DNA of 13,345 bases from an uncultured Clostridia bacterium (GCA_944381255.1 CALWKL010000059.1:1-13345), one strand, 5' to 3'; counted from the first letter of the stretch, positions 1-6,412 are shown. A program made the numbers and translations. Notes: generated from the letters alone by a model not told the origin.

Positions 1-231
1 GATGTAGATAAATTAATCAATATTATGAATAGGTTAGTGGATGCTGGAAATACTGTCATCGTGATTGAACACAATCTTGATGTCATCAAGGTCGCAGATT
101 ATATAATCGACATTGGTCCAGAAGGTGGCGCTGGAGGTGGACAAGTCATAGCAAAAGGAACACCAGAGGATATCGCAAAGACCGAAGGTAGTCATACAGG
201 CAGATTTTTGAAGAAACTCTTGAACAAATAA
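1..231 (+). CDS. uvrA: UvrABC system protein A, C-terminal fragment (5' end outside window)
   Basis: Only the last 76 residues are in the window; the frame is open from base 1, so the internal ATG at 25 is not the start. UvrA is the ATPase that, with UvrB, finds DNA lesions in nucleotide excision repair. The visible piece is the end of the second ABC-type ATPase domain. It contains the conserved VIVIEHNLDVIK strand, whose histidine is the ABC switch residue. This is followed by ADYIIDIGPEGG, a GGG turn, GTPEDIA and the family ending TGRFLKKLL. These motifs are characteristic of UvrA rather than of other ABC ATPases. The stop codon TAA (229-231) runs straight into a hairpin terminator. The neighbour downstream is convergent. 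Confidence 0.96.
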   Translation, partial: DVDKLINIMNRLVDAGNTVIVIEHNLDVIKVADYIIDIGPEGGAGGGQVIAKGTPEDIAKTEGSHTGRFLKKLLNK

Positions 232-258
232 AAAAAGTGCAAATCATTGCACTTTTTT
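231..258. terminator. Bidirectional rho-independent terminator between uvrA and the convergent surface-protein gene
   Basis: A perfect 12-base-pair stem (231-242 with 247-258) has a four-base loop at 243-246. One arm begins with six A and the other ends with six T, so each strand reads as a GC-centred hairpin followed by a U-run. It overlaps the last base of the uvrA stop codon and lies one base from the end of the minus-strand gene, so it can stop transcription from both directions. Confidence 0.9.
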
Positions 259-259
259 A

Positions 260-3200
260 TTATTTTATTTTGGTATTTTTATTTACATTTAAATTCTTGA
301 CTGCACGTTTGGTTTGCTGTTCAATACGCGCTTTTTCTTCTTCCAAAATTGCAATATCGTTTTCGATTTGTTCAATCTTTCTAGTCTGAATATCGATTTC
401 TTTTTCCATTTGTTTTACATCTGGAGCACATAATTCGATATTTGGATTATCTTTTGCAATTTCTTTCGCTGTATTGTAAGATTCTTTTTGCTTGTTCAAT
501 TCTCTAATTTCTTCTGCAAGGAATGCTTGAGATTGAGCTAACTCTTCACGCAATAATTTTATCTTGTGATTTACGGCAGTCTTTCTTTCTCTACGATCAA
601 CATCTTTAAGTAAAGTTTGTAATCTATCGTAGCTATTAGAAATTTTACTACTCTTCTTTGGAGCATTTGCACGTACTTTCTTAATTACTACACCTACAAC
701 AGCAACAATTACTGCTATAGCTATAATGATGGTAGAGAAGGCGAATGGGTCAAAGTTTCCAAAATTACCACCAGTAGTCTCATCATCGTCTGTAGGGGTA
801 TTGGTTGCTAGTAGCACGTTGCTTGGTAAGTTCTCGGTGTCATAAGATAGTATCTCATTTTCATAAGCCTCTTCATCAAGAGATGTTATGCTAAGATTTG
901 CAAAGTAAGCATATCCAGCAGTTGGCATTTCTGGACAACCAAGCCCTAATTGTATATTGCTAGTAGTTGCTTCATTGGCATAGATATAGAATGTATACTT
1001 AACCCAGCCATTTTCATCAGCGTATTCACTTTTTGAAGTATTAATACTGGTAAAACTTGAGTCGATATTTGAAAGTATAATGCTAGCACCATGCACAATT
1101 AGTCTACCATCATCAGTATAATCATCTGCTGTTACAGTGTCTTGAGTTAGATCACTTGTCTTTACCCAAACACTAAGTTTGTAATATGTGCTAGCAGAGA
1201 ATGAGTAGGTCAAAGTGCTTTCAAAAGCTGAGTAAACAGGTTGACCTGAGTGAATAACCATTATTTTATTTGAGTCGTTACCTTCAGGGTTGCCTGGATT
1301 TTTATTAATGAATGTAGTGTTTGTTGTATAATAATCGTAAATACCACTGTTAATTACAGCATTGTTTTCATTTAGGACAGTATTCAATTCCCACATAAGA
1401 GGGGTAGAATCATTTGTATCTTTTGTAACACTCAAAGCATTACTGTTGAGGTCGTATACAAATGTTGTACTATTAGCTACGGCGTCATTAAATTGGTCTT
1501 CAGTAAGAGAACTATCAAATTTTACATTGTCAAAGTATGCTGCACCATTTACGGTAGAACCTTCTTCACCCAATGCTAATGATATTGAAATTGTTTGTTC
1601 GTTAAAGTAGTTGTGTAAATAAATTGAATATTCTTTCCATTTCTCATTTGTGTGAGAAAGAGTAATACGAGCCAAAACTACATCATCGCTATTTTTAACT
1701 ATTACATAAGCATTGCTTGTACTATTGATGTTTGCTTGGAAAGTAATTTTAGCATATCCACTAGCACTTAATGTTTCGGTATCGCTTGTGTATTCTTGAT
1801 ATTGACCACTAGTGCCATTAATCATTAGCACGTTATCGTTGTCAGAATATCCAGACAAGTTTGCTTTAGTAGGGCGATAAATACCCTTGAATGGCCCTTG
1901 ACTCCATATAGACTCATTGATATTTACTACACCACTGTTGGTGTTGAGCTCATTACTTGCAGTCCAATTCTGAGGAGTGAGTGGGTAATTTGGAACGGTG
2001 GCATTGACATCGTCCAATTCGACTAAATTAAAAGTATAATTTTTGAATGACAAGGTATTGCTTGTAGAATACATTGTCAAAGTCTTTGCGTTGCTATTTG
2101 CAGATGTACCTTCGGTCATTTGCTCAGAGGTTATGAGATATGAACGTATATCTGATACGGCAAGATATCCTGAATCAGTGTTACTCGTAGAAGTAAGCCC
2201 TAGAGAAAGGTTGATTGTAGTATCGATAAGCGGATTGCCTATTACATAAAATTCATACAAACCCCAGCTACCATTTATAGACTCAGTACTTGCTTCAAAT
2301 GATGTGATTGTTTGACTAAATTCTTGACCTTCTTCGGTACCATTGTCAATAGTACCAGCAAGCTTTATCGCAAGAGTGCTTGAATTAAGTGAGCCTTTTG
2401 CCCAAAAAGCAATGCGATATATCTGGTGCTGTTTGATAGTAATATCACTAGATTTTATTGATACATTGGCACCATTATTTACTGAAAGAACCACACCACT
2501 TTGACTTTTACTAGGCTCGTCTGATTGGTGAGTGTTAAGAATAATTTGGCCATCGTTTACAGTAATTTGTTGGTTTAGATTGCCGACAGCTAAGATATTG
2601 CCAGATGTACTAGAAGTCTCTTCTGTCCAGCCTCTCAAACCATTTGCAAAAGAACCATTTTCTACATAACCTGCCTCGCCAGAGTTGATTTCAACAGCAT
2701 CACGAAGATCTACTATATTCATTAATTCATTAGGAGAGGCAGTAGATGTAGCAAATGCTGTACCAGATAGGCGAGTAATGGTAATATCATCAAACAATAC
2801 ATAGTGCTCAGAGGTGATAGCTGAGTAAGTGTCTGTGTGGGCTTTTGCTCCTAGGTACAACTGAATATTCAAATCACTAGCGTGAGTATCAGATGTTGCA
2901 ACATAGAATACAAATTCTTCCCAAGAATTATAGGTATTTTTGTTATCAATCTTACTTTCTTTTAAATTATCAAAATCTTCACCTGCAAGATAAACACTAG
3001 CAGTTGCTTTTTGGTCGGTGTAAACTGCGACTTTGATTTCATAAAAGCTACTGCGTGATAGGGTAGCATCAGTTTTTAATTTATAGCCATAATATAGGCT
3101 TGTCTCATTACCATTTATTAATAAAACTTTTTTATTATCAATAGAGCGCTGTGCAGGCGCAGTATCTAACTTATATTTTGACGCATTTTGCTTAAATGAT

Positions 3201-3502
3201 TCTGGGTCTATACTGATTACACCATTCGCTTCAGGCTTTAGAGAAGAGTTTTCTTCTGTAATTGTCTCGAAACTGCTAGGAGAACTAGGCATACTACCAG
3301 TATCAGATTCAAAATTGTAAGTCGCTACTGGGGTATTACTACTGACTGCGCTAGTAATGACATCACGAGTGCTGGTATTGTCTGCCGCTCTTACATTGCT
3401 AAAAACGGTGGCGAATGCCCAAACATTACTACCAATTAGTAGACTCATAGCAACAATAATTGTGAATAATAAAGATTTAATTGAGAAAGAATGTTTAGTC
3501 AT
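260..3502 (-). CDS. Large membrane-anchored surface protein with four carbohydrate-binding-like modules and a cytoplasmic coiled-coil tail
   Basis: I do not recognise a named family for the whole 1080-residue protein. Residues 1-31 are a signal peptide: basic start, hydrophobic core 10-24, possible cleavage near WAFA. The exterior part is rich in Ser, Thr and Asn and holds four diverged modules (about 122-246, 335-457, 555-664 and 744-876). Each has a LLING-like strand, a YYKLSVWVK-like strand, a W-x-x-Y-x-F-Y strand, a LxLGLG strand and a closing AYFDN-like strand. This pattern resembles jelly-roll carbohydrate-binding modules of the CBM4/9 type. A linker (877-920) leads to one transmembrane helix (921-940), then KKVR, which predicts the tail faces the cytoplasm. 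Residues 955-1070 are charged, heptad-like coiled coil. There is no LPxTG motif and no visible catalytic domain. ATG start, AAAAGG site eight bases upstream. Binding of glycans or envelope polymers is inference. Confidence 0.88.
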   Translation of the reverse strand: MTKHSFSIKSLLFTIIVAMSLLIGSNVWAFATVFSNVRAADNTSTRDVITSAVSSNTPVATYNFESDTGSMPSSPSSFETITEENSSLKPEANGVISIDPESFKQNASKYKLDTAPAQRSIDNKKVLLINGNETSLYYGYKLKTDATLSRSSFYEIKVAVYTDQKATASVYLAGEDFDNLKESKIDNKNTYNSWEEFVFYVATSDTHASDLNIQLYLGAKAHTDTYSAITSEHYVLFDDITITRLSGTAFATSTASPNELMNIVDLRDAVEINSGEAGYVENGSFANGLRGWTEETSSTSGNILAVGNLNQQITVNDGQIILNTHQSDEPSKSQSGVVLSVNNGANVSIKSSDITIKQHQIYRIAFWAKGSLNSSTLAIKLAGTIDNGTEEGQEFSQTITSFEASTESINGSWGLYEFYVIGNPLIDTTINLSLGLTSTSNTDSGYLAVSDIRSYLITSEQMTEGTSANSNAKTLTMYSTSNTLSFKNYTFNLVELDDVNATVPNYPLTPQNWTASNELNTNSGVVNINESIWSQGPFKGIYRPTKANLSGYSDNDNVLMINGTSGQYQEYTSDTETLSASGYAKITFQANINSTSNAYVIVKNSDDVVLARITLSHTNEKWKEYSIYLHNYFNEQTISISLALGEEGSTVNGAAYFDNVKFDSSLTEDQFNDAVANSTTFVYDLNSNALSVTKDTNDSTPLMWELNTVLNENNAVINSGIYDYYTTNTTFINKNPGNPEGNDSNKIMVIHSGQPVYSAFESTLTYSFSASTYYKLSVWVKTSDLTQDTVTADDYTDDGRLIVHGASIILSNIDSSFTSINTSKSEYADENGWVKYTFYIYANEATTSNIQLGLGCPEMPTAGYAYFANLSITSLDEEAYENEILSYDTENLPSNVLLATNTPTDDDETTGGNFGNFDPFAFSTIIIAIAVIVAVVGVVIKKVRANAPKKSSKISNSYDRLQTLLKDVDRRERKTAVNHKIKLLREELAQSQAFLAEEIRELNKQKESYNTAKEIAKDNPNIELCAPDVKQMEKEIDIQTRKIEQIENDIAILEEEKARIEQQTKRAVKNLNVNKNTKIK

Positions 3503-3561
3503 AATATTTACCTTTTAAATTTAGTCAATTACGCATAATTCCTGCGTACAAGATACAACAT

Positions 3562-3590
3562 ATTATATATCATAAGTTAAATAATTGCAA
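3562..3590 (-). promoter_or_regulatory. Sigma-A-type promoter of the surface-protein gene
   Basis: On the minus strand, TTGCAA (3585-3590) and TATAAT (3562-3567) are separated by exactly 17 bases. Transcription would begin near 3555, giving an untranslated leader of roughly 50 bases before the ATG at 3502. With the terminator at 231-258 this makes the surface gene a self-contained transcription unit. Confidence 0.75.
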
Positions 3591-3640
3591 GTTTTTTAGC
3601 ATTATTTAAATAAAAAGTTTTATCTCAGTAGGCGGGGGAA

Positions 3641-4009
3641 ATGCAACAAATTTTGAATACCAAAAAAGTGATAATTTTAATCATATCTGGGATATTTGTC
3701 GGCGCAATAAATGGCTTCTTCGGTGGTGGAGGAGGAATGATTGTTGTGCCTATTTTGCTCCTATTAGGTCTAAATAATCAGCATGCACAGGCTACTGCTA
3801 TACTTATCATGCTACCTATAAGCATTGCCAGCGCTATAGTATATTATACCTTTGGTTTTATTGAATTGTATTCAGTACTTTATACAGGTATTGGGTCGGT
3901 TGCTGGCGGTGTCGTGGGTGCATTACTACTGAAGAAATTGTCTAACAAGGCTCTCAAATTTGTATTTGCAATAGTAGTAATGGCTGTCGGTATAAGAATG
4001 TTATTTTAG
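3641..4009 (+). CDS. TauE/SafE-family membrane permease, half-length protein 1
   Basis: A 122-residue integral membrane protein with about four hydrophobic helices. The N-terminal helix carries the family motif GxxxGxxxGFFGGGGG followed by a VPILLLLG segment and HAQATA. TauE/SafE (sulfite exporter family) proteins move anions such as sulfite, sulfoacetate or related organic acids and are usually about 250 residues with two homologous halves. This protein is one half and the next gene, 10 bases downstream, is the other. The two probably work as a heterodimer (inference). Substrate is unknown. The ATG at 3641 lies only two bases after a GGGGG run, an unusually tight ribosome binding site; an in-frame TTG at 3653 is a possible alternative start. 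No convincing promoter was seen upstream. Confidence 0.85.
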   Translation: MQQILNTKKVIILIISGIFVGAINGFFGGGGGMIVVPILLLLGLNNQHAQATAILIMLPISIASAIVYYTFGFIELYSVLYTGIGSVAGGVVGALLLKKLSNKALKFVFAIVVMAVGIRMLF

Positions 4010-4019
4010 TGAGGTAGAT

Positions 4020-4478
4020 ATGTTTTGGTATATTCTTGCAGGATTATGCGCCGGTGTATGTGGTGGTATGGGTATGGGTGGAGGAACTCTATTGATACCT
4101 ATTCTTACGCTGGCACTTGGAGTGGAGCAACATATGGCTCAAGCGATGAATTTGCTGGTATTTATACCCACTGCGGTAATCGCTCTTATTATCCATGCAA
4201 AAAACAAATTATTAGATTACAAAGTTTTTTTTGTAATAATTGTGCCTGCTATAGCCACTGCTGTGTTGACTGCTTTGTTGGTGGGTCAAATTCAAGGTAA
4301 GACTTTACGGTTGATTTTTGCAATATTTTTAATACTCGTAGGTATTTTTGAACTTTACAAGGCTATAAAAGCCGTGATTGGTAAAAAGATTAAGAAGCCA
4401 ATACTAAAGAGTAAATCAGCCCTTTATCCTTCTAAAAATCTGGATTCTAAGAAGTATGCTCTCAAACAAAGTAAGTAG
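4020..4478 (+). CDS. TauE/SafE-family membrane permease, half-length protein 2
   Basis: A 152-residue membrane protein with about four hydrophobic helices and the same signature as its upstream neighbour: GLCAGVCGGMGMGGGTLL followed by a proline-containing LIPILTLALG helix and the AQAMN segment. It represents one half of a TauE/SafE transporter. The start ATG follows a GAGG ribosome binding site (4011-4014) placed just after the stop of the first gene, so the two are cotranscribed and probably made in similar amounts. After the last helix comes a lysine-rich tail (about residues 121-152), predicted by the positive-inside rule to face the cytoplasm. This tail is absent from the first protein. 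Transported substrate cannot be told from sequence. Confidence 0.86.
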   Translation: MFWYILAGLCAGVCGGMGMGGGTLLIPILTLALGVEQHMAQAMNLLVFIPTAVIALIIHAKNKLLDYKVFFVIIVPAIATAVLTALLVGQIQGKTLRLIFAIFLILVGIFELYKAIKAVIGKKIKKPILKSKSALYPSKNLDSKKYALKQSK

Positions 4479-4504
4479 TTAGTCTGCCTCTATTAAATAT
4501 AATG

Positions 4505-4523
4505 ACACGCACGCGCGCGTACA
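4505..4523. other. Alternating purine-pyrimidine run with a CG-rich palindrome
   Basis: Nineteen consecutive bases alternate purine and pyrimidine, centred on the perfect 10-base palindrome ACGCGCGCGT (4511-4520). Such runs can adopt left-handed Z-DNA under negative supercoiling. It stands out because the surrounding intergenic DNA is strongly AT-rich. Function unknown. Confidence 0.6.
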
Positions 4524-4545
4524 AATATATTCGATATTCGCCGTT

Positions 4546-4576
4546 CAAATTAGCAATACGATATTGCTGTAATTTG
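4546..4576 (+). repeat. Inverted repeat (hairpin) downstream of the TauE-like pair
   Basis: Bases 4546-4558 pair with 4562-4576 across a three-base loop (CGA), giving 13 base pairs interrupted by one two-base bulge (4568-4569). No T-run follows, so it is not a standard rho-independent terminator. It could slow or terminate transcription from the transporter genes, or act as an operator. The 242-base gap 4479-4720 otherwise holds only the Z-DNA-like run and the sigK promoter region. Confidence 0.5.
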
Positions 4577-4660
4577 GGTTAAATGAAATTAAACTTTACT
4601 AGTAATTATTTAAATTTGTAAAATTAACGCAATTTATAGCGAAAAATAATAGCGGACAAG

Positions 4661-4689
4661 CACTATTTTTATACTCCCATTCATATAAT
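4661..4689 (+). promoter_or_regulatory. Candidate sigma-E-type promoter of sigK
   Basis: CATATAAT (4682-4689) resembles the -10 box of sporulation sigma-E promoters (CATACAnT). CACTATT (4661-4667), 14 bases upstream, resembles the sigma-E -35 box. No TTGACA-like sigma-A -35 box lies 17 bases from the embedded TATAAT. Sigma-E control of sigK is the known arrangement in Bacillus; here it is inferred from sequence only. Confidence 0.4.
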
Positions 4690-4706
4690 AAACTCTAGGA
4701 TTTTTA

Positions 4707-4715
4707 GGGGAGGTG
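4707..4715 (+). promoter_or_regulatory. Ribosome binding site of sigK, fixes the TTG start
   Basis: GGGGAGGTG, with its GGAGG core (4709-4713) seven bases before TTG 4721. The two GTG codons in between (4713, 4717) are out of frame, so TTG is the start. Confidence 0.8.
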
Positions 4716-4720
4716 AGTGC

Positions 4721-5431
4721 TTGATAATAGAGAGTTTTGTTACTTTTATGAATAAGATAATGCTGTTTTCATCATATGTTGACCATGCATCTAGTTTTCC
4801 AAAAGCCCTGTCCGCAGAGGAGGAGAAACATTATATCCAAAAAATGGCAGAGGGTGATATAGAGGCTAAGAATATCTTGATATCACATAACCTCAGGCTA
4901 GTCGCTCATATTGTAAAAAAATACAGCAATAGTACCAAAGATGCCGACGACCTAATATCTGTCGGAGCAATAGGACTGATAAAAGCAATTAATTCTTATT
5001 CTGTTGAAAAAGGGGCACAACTTTCTACTTATGCAGCACGTTGTATTGAAAATGAAATCTTGATGCTTTTTAGAGCCAACAAAAAGCACCAGACAAATGT
5101 CTCTTTAGAGGAGACTATTGGTACGGAAAAAGATGGTAACGAAATAATGCTAGCCGATGTAATCCGTGATGATGAGTATGATTTGGTACAAATGGTAGAA
5201 AAATCAATTCTTACCGCTAATTTGATAAATTTAATAAAGGAAACTTTGTCCCCACGTGAATATCAAATCTTAAGTTTGCGTTATGGCTTAGGGGGCAAGG
5301 TGGCTTATACCCAAAGAGAAGTGGCAAAAAAATTAGGCATTTCACGTTCGTACATCAGTAGACTTGAAAAGAAAGCTTTGATAGCAGTAAAAGAAAAGGT
5401 AAGACAAAAGAAAATGCTATATGATGCGTGA
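4721..5431 (+). CDS. sigK: RNA polymerase sporulation-specific sigma factor, pro-sigma-K
   Basis: A 236-residue sigma-70-family factor that directs late mother-cell transcription (spore coat and cortex maturation). Region 2 is clear: NLRLVAHIVKKYSN (57-70), DDLISVGAIGLIKAI (76-90) and STYAARCIENEILMLFR (102-118). Region 4 carries the helix-turn-helix TQREVAKKLGISRSYISRLE (197-216). These phrases match sigma-K best; sigma-E has a different leader and region 4. The first 18 residues form a hydrophobic leader ending FSS-YVDHASSFP. This aligns with the Bacillus subtilis pro-sequence, which is cut before the tyrosine of VS-YVKNN by the SpoIVFB protease. Cleavage between S18 and Y19 is therefore predicted. 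The gene is continuous, unlike the skin-interrupted B. subtilis locus. Starts with TTG. No strong terminator was found downstream. Confidence 0.92.
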   Translation: MIIESFVTFMNKIMLFSSYVDHASSFPKALSAEEEKHYIQKMAEGDIEAKNILISHNLRLVAHIVKKYSNSTKDADDLISVGAIGLIKAINSYSVEKGAQLSTYAARCIENEILMLFRANKKHQTNVSLEETIGTEKDGNEIMLADVIRDDEYDLVQMVEKSILTANLINLIKETLSPREYQILSLRYGLGGKVAYTQREVAKKLGISRSYISRLEKKALIAVKEKVRQKKMLYDA

Positions 5432-5545
5432 ATTGATTTAGGGTAGAATTACTTAATTTTGATGGTTCGATAGCAAAAAAAACTTTAAAAATTTATTCAA
5501 CGCAGTAGTGTTATAAAGTTAAATAAAGCATTTTTTATTTTAAAT

Positions 5546-5574
5546 TTGACTTATACATTTTGTTATGTTATAAT
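5546..5574 (+). promoter_or_regulatory. Strong extended -10 promoter of the Nudix gene
   Basis: TTGACT (5546-5551), a 17-base spacer and TATAAT (5569-5574), with TG one base before the -10 (5566-5567) making an extended -10. Initiation six to eight bases after the -10 falls at 5580-5582, on the A of the ATG at 5581. Confidence 0.85.
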
Positions 5575-5580
5575 ATATAT

Positions 5581-6078
5581 ATGGACATTGAATTAAGAGA
5601 TTTGTATGATGAAAATAGGAATAATACTGGTGAAGTCGTTGCCAAAAATTCTCCTATTCCAGAGGGCAGATATTATATAACAGTTATGGTCTTTATACAA
5701 AATTCAAAGGGAGAATTTTTATTACAACAGCGCTCCCAAAGTAAAGGTGGTCAATGGGCTACCACTGGCGGACACCCTAAATCTGGCGAGACAAGTTTGC
5801 AAGGAATTTGTACCGAAATCGCAGAAGAAATTGGTATAAAGGTTAAGCCTAACGAGTTAGTACTATACAAGACTATCAAAACTGAAGATGATTTTGTAGA
5901 TTTGTATTATTTAAAAAAAGATATAGATATTTATTCTATAAAATTACAAGCTGAAGAAGTGCAAAATGTGGCTTGGTATACTATATCAGAGATTGAAGAA
6001 ATGATTAAAACAGGTCGATTCTTTAAATGGCATATTGAAGAGTACAGGACTTGTTTGGAATATTTGAATAATGTATAA
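5581..6078 (+). CDS. Nudix hydrolase (probable nucleotide- or isopentenyl-type pyrophosphohydrolase)
   Basis: A 165-residue Nudix-fold protein. The opening MDIELRDLYDENRNNTGEVV and the PEGRYYITVMVFIQNSKGEF strand match the subfamily of small Nudix enzymes related to isopentenyl-diphosphate isomerase, found widely in Firmicutes. The Nudix box spans G64-I86 (GHPKSGE, seven residues, then TEIAEEIGI) and keeps the metal-binding glutamates E79, E82 and E83. However, the usual arginine at position 78 is threonine. Members hydrolyse a nucleoside or prenyl diphosphate linked to another group; the substrate is not predictable. I chose ATG 5581 over an in-frame TTG at 5560 because 5560 lies inside the promoter. 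The family's conserved start also matches 5581. No ribosome binding site exists, so the mRNA is probably leaderless. Monocistronic, with a terminator 29 bases downstream. Confidence 0.9.
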   Translation: MDIELRDLYDENRNNTGEVVAKNSPIPEGRYYITVMVFIQNSKGEFLLQQRSQSKGGQWATTGGHPKSGETSLQGICTEIAEEIGIKVKPNELVLYKTIKTEDDFVDLYYLKKDIDIYSIKLQAEEVQNVAWYTISEIEEMIKTGRFFKWHIEEYRTCLEYLNNV

Positions 6079-6106
6079 AATTATTAATTTATATTTAGAT
6101 TTGTGT

Positions 6107-6149
6107 AAAAAGAACTCTATCTTATTTGTTTGATAAAGTTCTTTTTTTT
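6107..6149 (+). terminator. Rho-independent terminator of the Nudix gene
   Basis: Bases 6107-6116 (AAAAAGAACT-like arm) pair with 6137-6146. After one mismatch, 6118-6121 pair with 6132-6135 around a ten-base loop. The arm runs into eight T (6142-6149). Confidence 0.85.
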
Positions 6150-6271
6150 ACTAAATTAGAAATTAACTAGGTGCATTTTGTTATTTAAATCACTACTTAA
6201 TTATTATTAGATTTGGTTGTCTTATTTTACTTCATTGTAAGAATTTTAATTGCGTGAATACGTTTTAAAAT

Positions 6272-6304
6272 AAATTTATTAAAAAAAGATAAAATTTATT
6301 AAAA
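6272..6304. repeat. 13-base AT direct repeat upstream of the hrcA promoter
   Basis: AAATTTATTAAAA occurs at 6272-6284 and again at 6292-6304, 20 bases apart, close to two helical turns. It lies within an A/T-tract block (about 6265-6320) just upstream of the -35 box. This placement fits an UP element or intrinsic bend (inference). The rest of 6150-6330 is plain AT-rich DNA in which I see nothing else. Confidence 0.45.
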
Positions 6305-6330
6305 TTTTTTTAAAAAATGTGTTTAAATGC

Positions 6331-6359
6331 TTGACACTTGCATATAATAGTGATAGTAT
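6331..6359 (+). promoter_or_regulatory. Sigma-A promoter of the hrcA-grpE-dnaK-dnaJ operon
   Basis: TTGACA (6331-6336) is a perfect -35 box; after 17 bases comes TAGTAT (6354-6359), four of six matches to the -10 consensus. The nearer TATAAT (6343-6348) is only six bases from the -35 and cannot pair with it. Initiation near 6366 would fall inside the CIRCE operator. Confidence 0.8.
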
Positions 6360-6360
6360 A

Positions 6361-6387
6361 TTAGCAGTCAACACGAGAGAGTGCTAA
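6361..6387 (+). promoter_or_regulatory. CIRCE operator (HrcA binding site)
   Basis: TTAGCAGTC, nine bases, then GAGTGCTAA. This matches the CIRCE consensus TTAGCACTC-N9-GAGTGCTAA with one mismatch in the left arm. It overlaps the predicted transcription start, where bound HrcA would block initiation. Heat shock titrates the chaperone that keeps HrcA active and so relieves repression (known for the family). Confidence 0.95.
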
Positions 6388-6392
6388 CAAAG

Positions 6393-6410
6393 TAGTGCTG
6401 ACAGTGCTAA
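6393..6410 (+). repeat. Two extra CIRCE half-sites in the hrcA leader
   Basis: TAGTGCTGA (6393-6401) and CAGTGCTAA (6402-6410) abut each other and resemble the right CIRCE arm GAGTGCTAA (6379-6387). They lie in the same orientation, immediately before the hrcA ribosome binding site. They may extend the HrcA footprint or be duplication remnants. Confidence 0.5.
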
Positions 6411-6412
6411 AA

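Noticed and set aside
3585..3612. Divergent promoter for the TauE pair sharing the palindromic TTGCAA
   Set aside because: The best -10 at the right distance on the plus strand (TAAATA) matches only three of six positions.
4025..4300. 91-codon open frame overlapping the second TauE gene in another frame
   Set aside because: Cysteine- and tyrosine-rich translation with no family features; the other frame encodes a clear membrane protein with a ribosome binding site.
5481..5540. Terminator after sigK
   Set aside because: The seven-pair AT-only stem (5481-5487 with 5514-5520) has a 26-base loop and sits ten bases from the T-run; too weak to call.
5560..5580. Upstream TTG start adding seven residues to the Nudix protein
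   Set aside because: These bases contain the spacer and -10 box of the promoter, so they would lie upstream of the transcription start; the added residues do not match the family.
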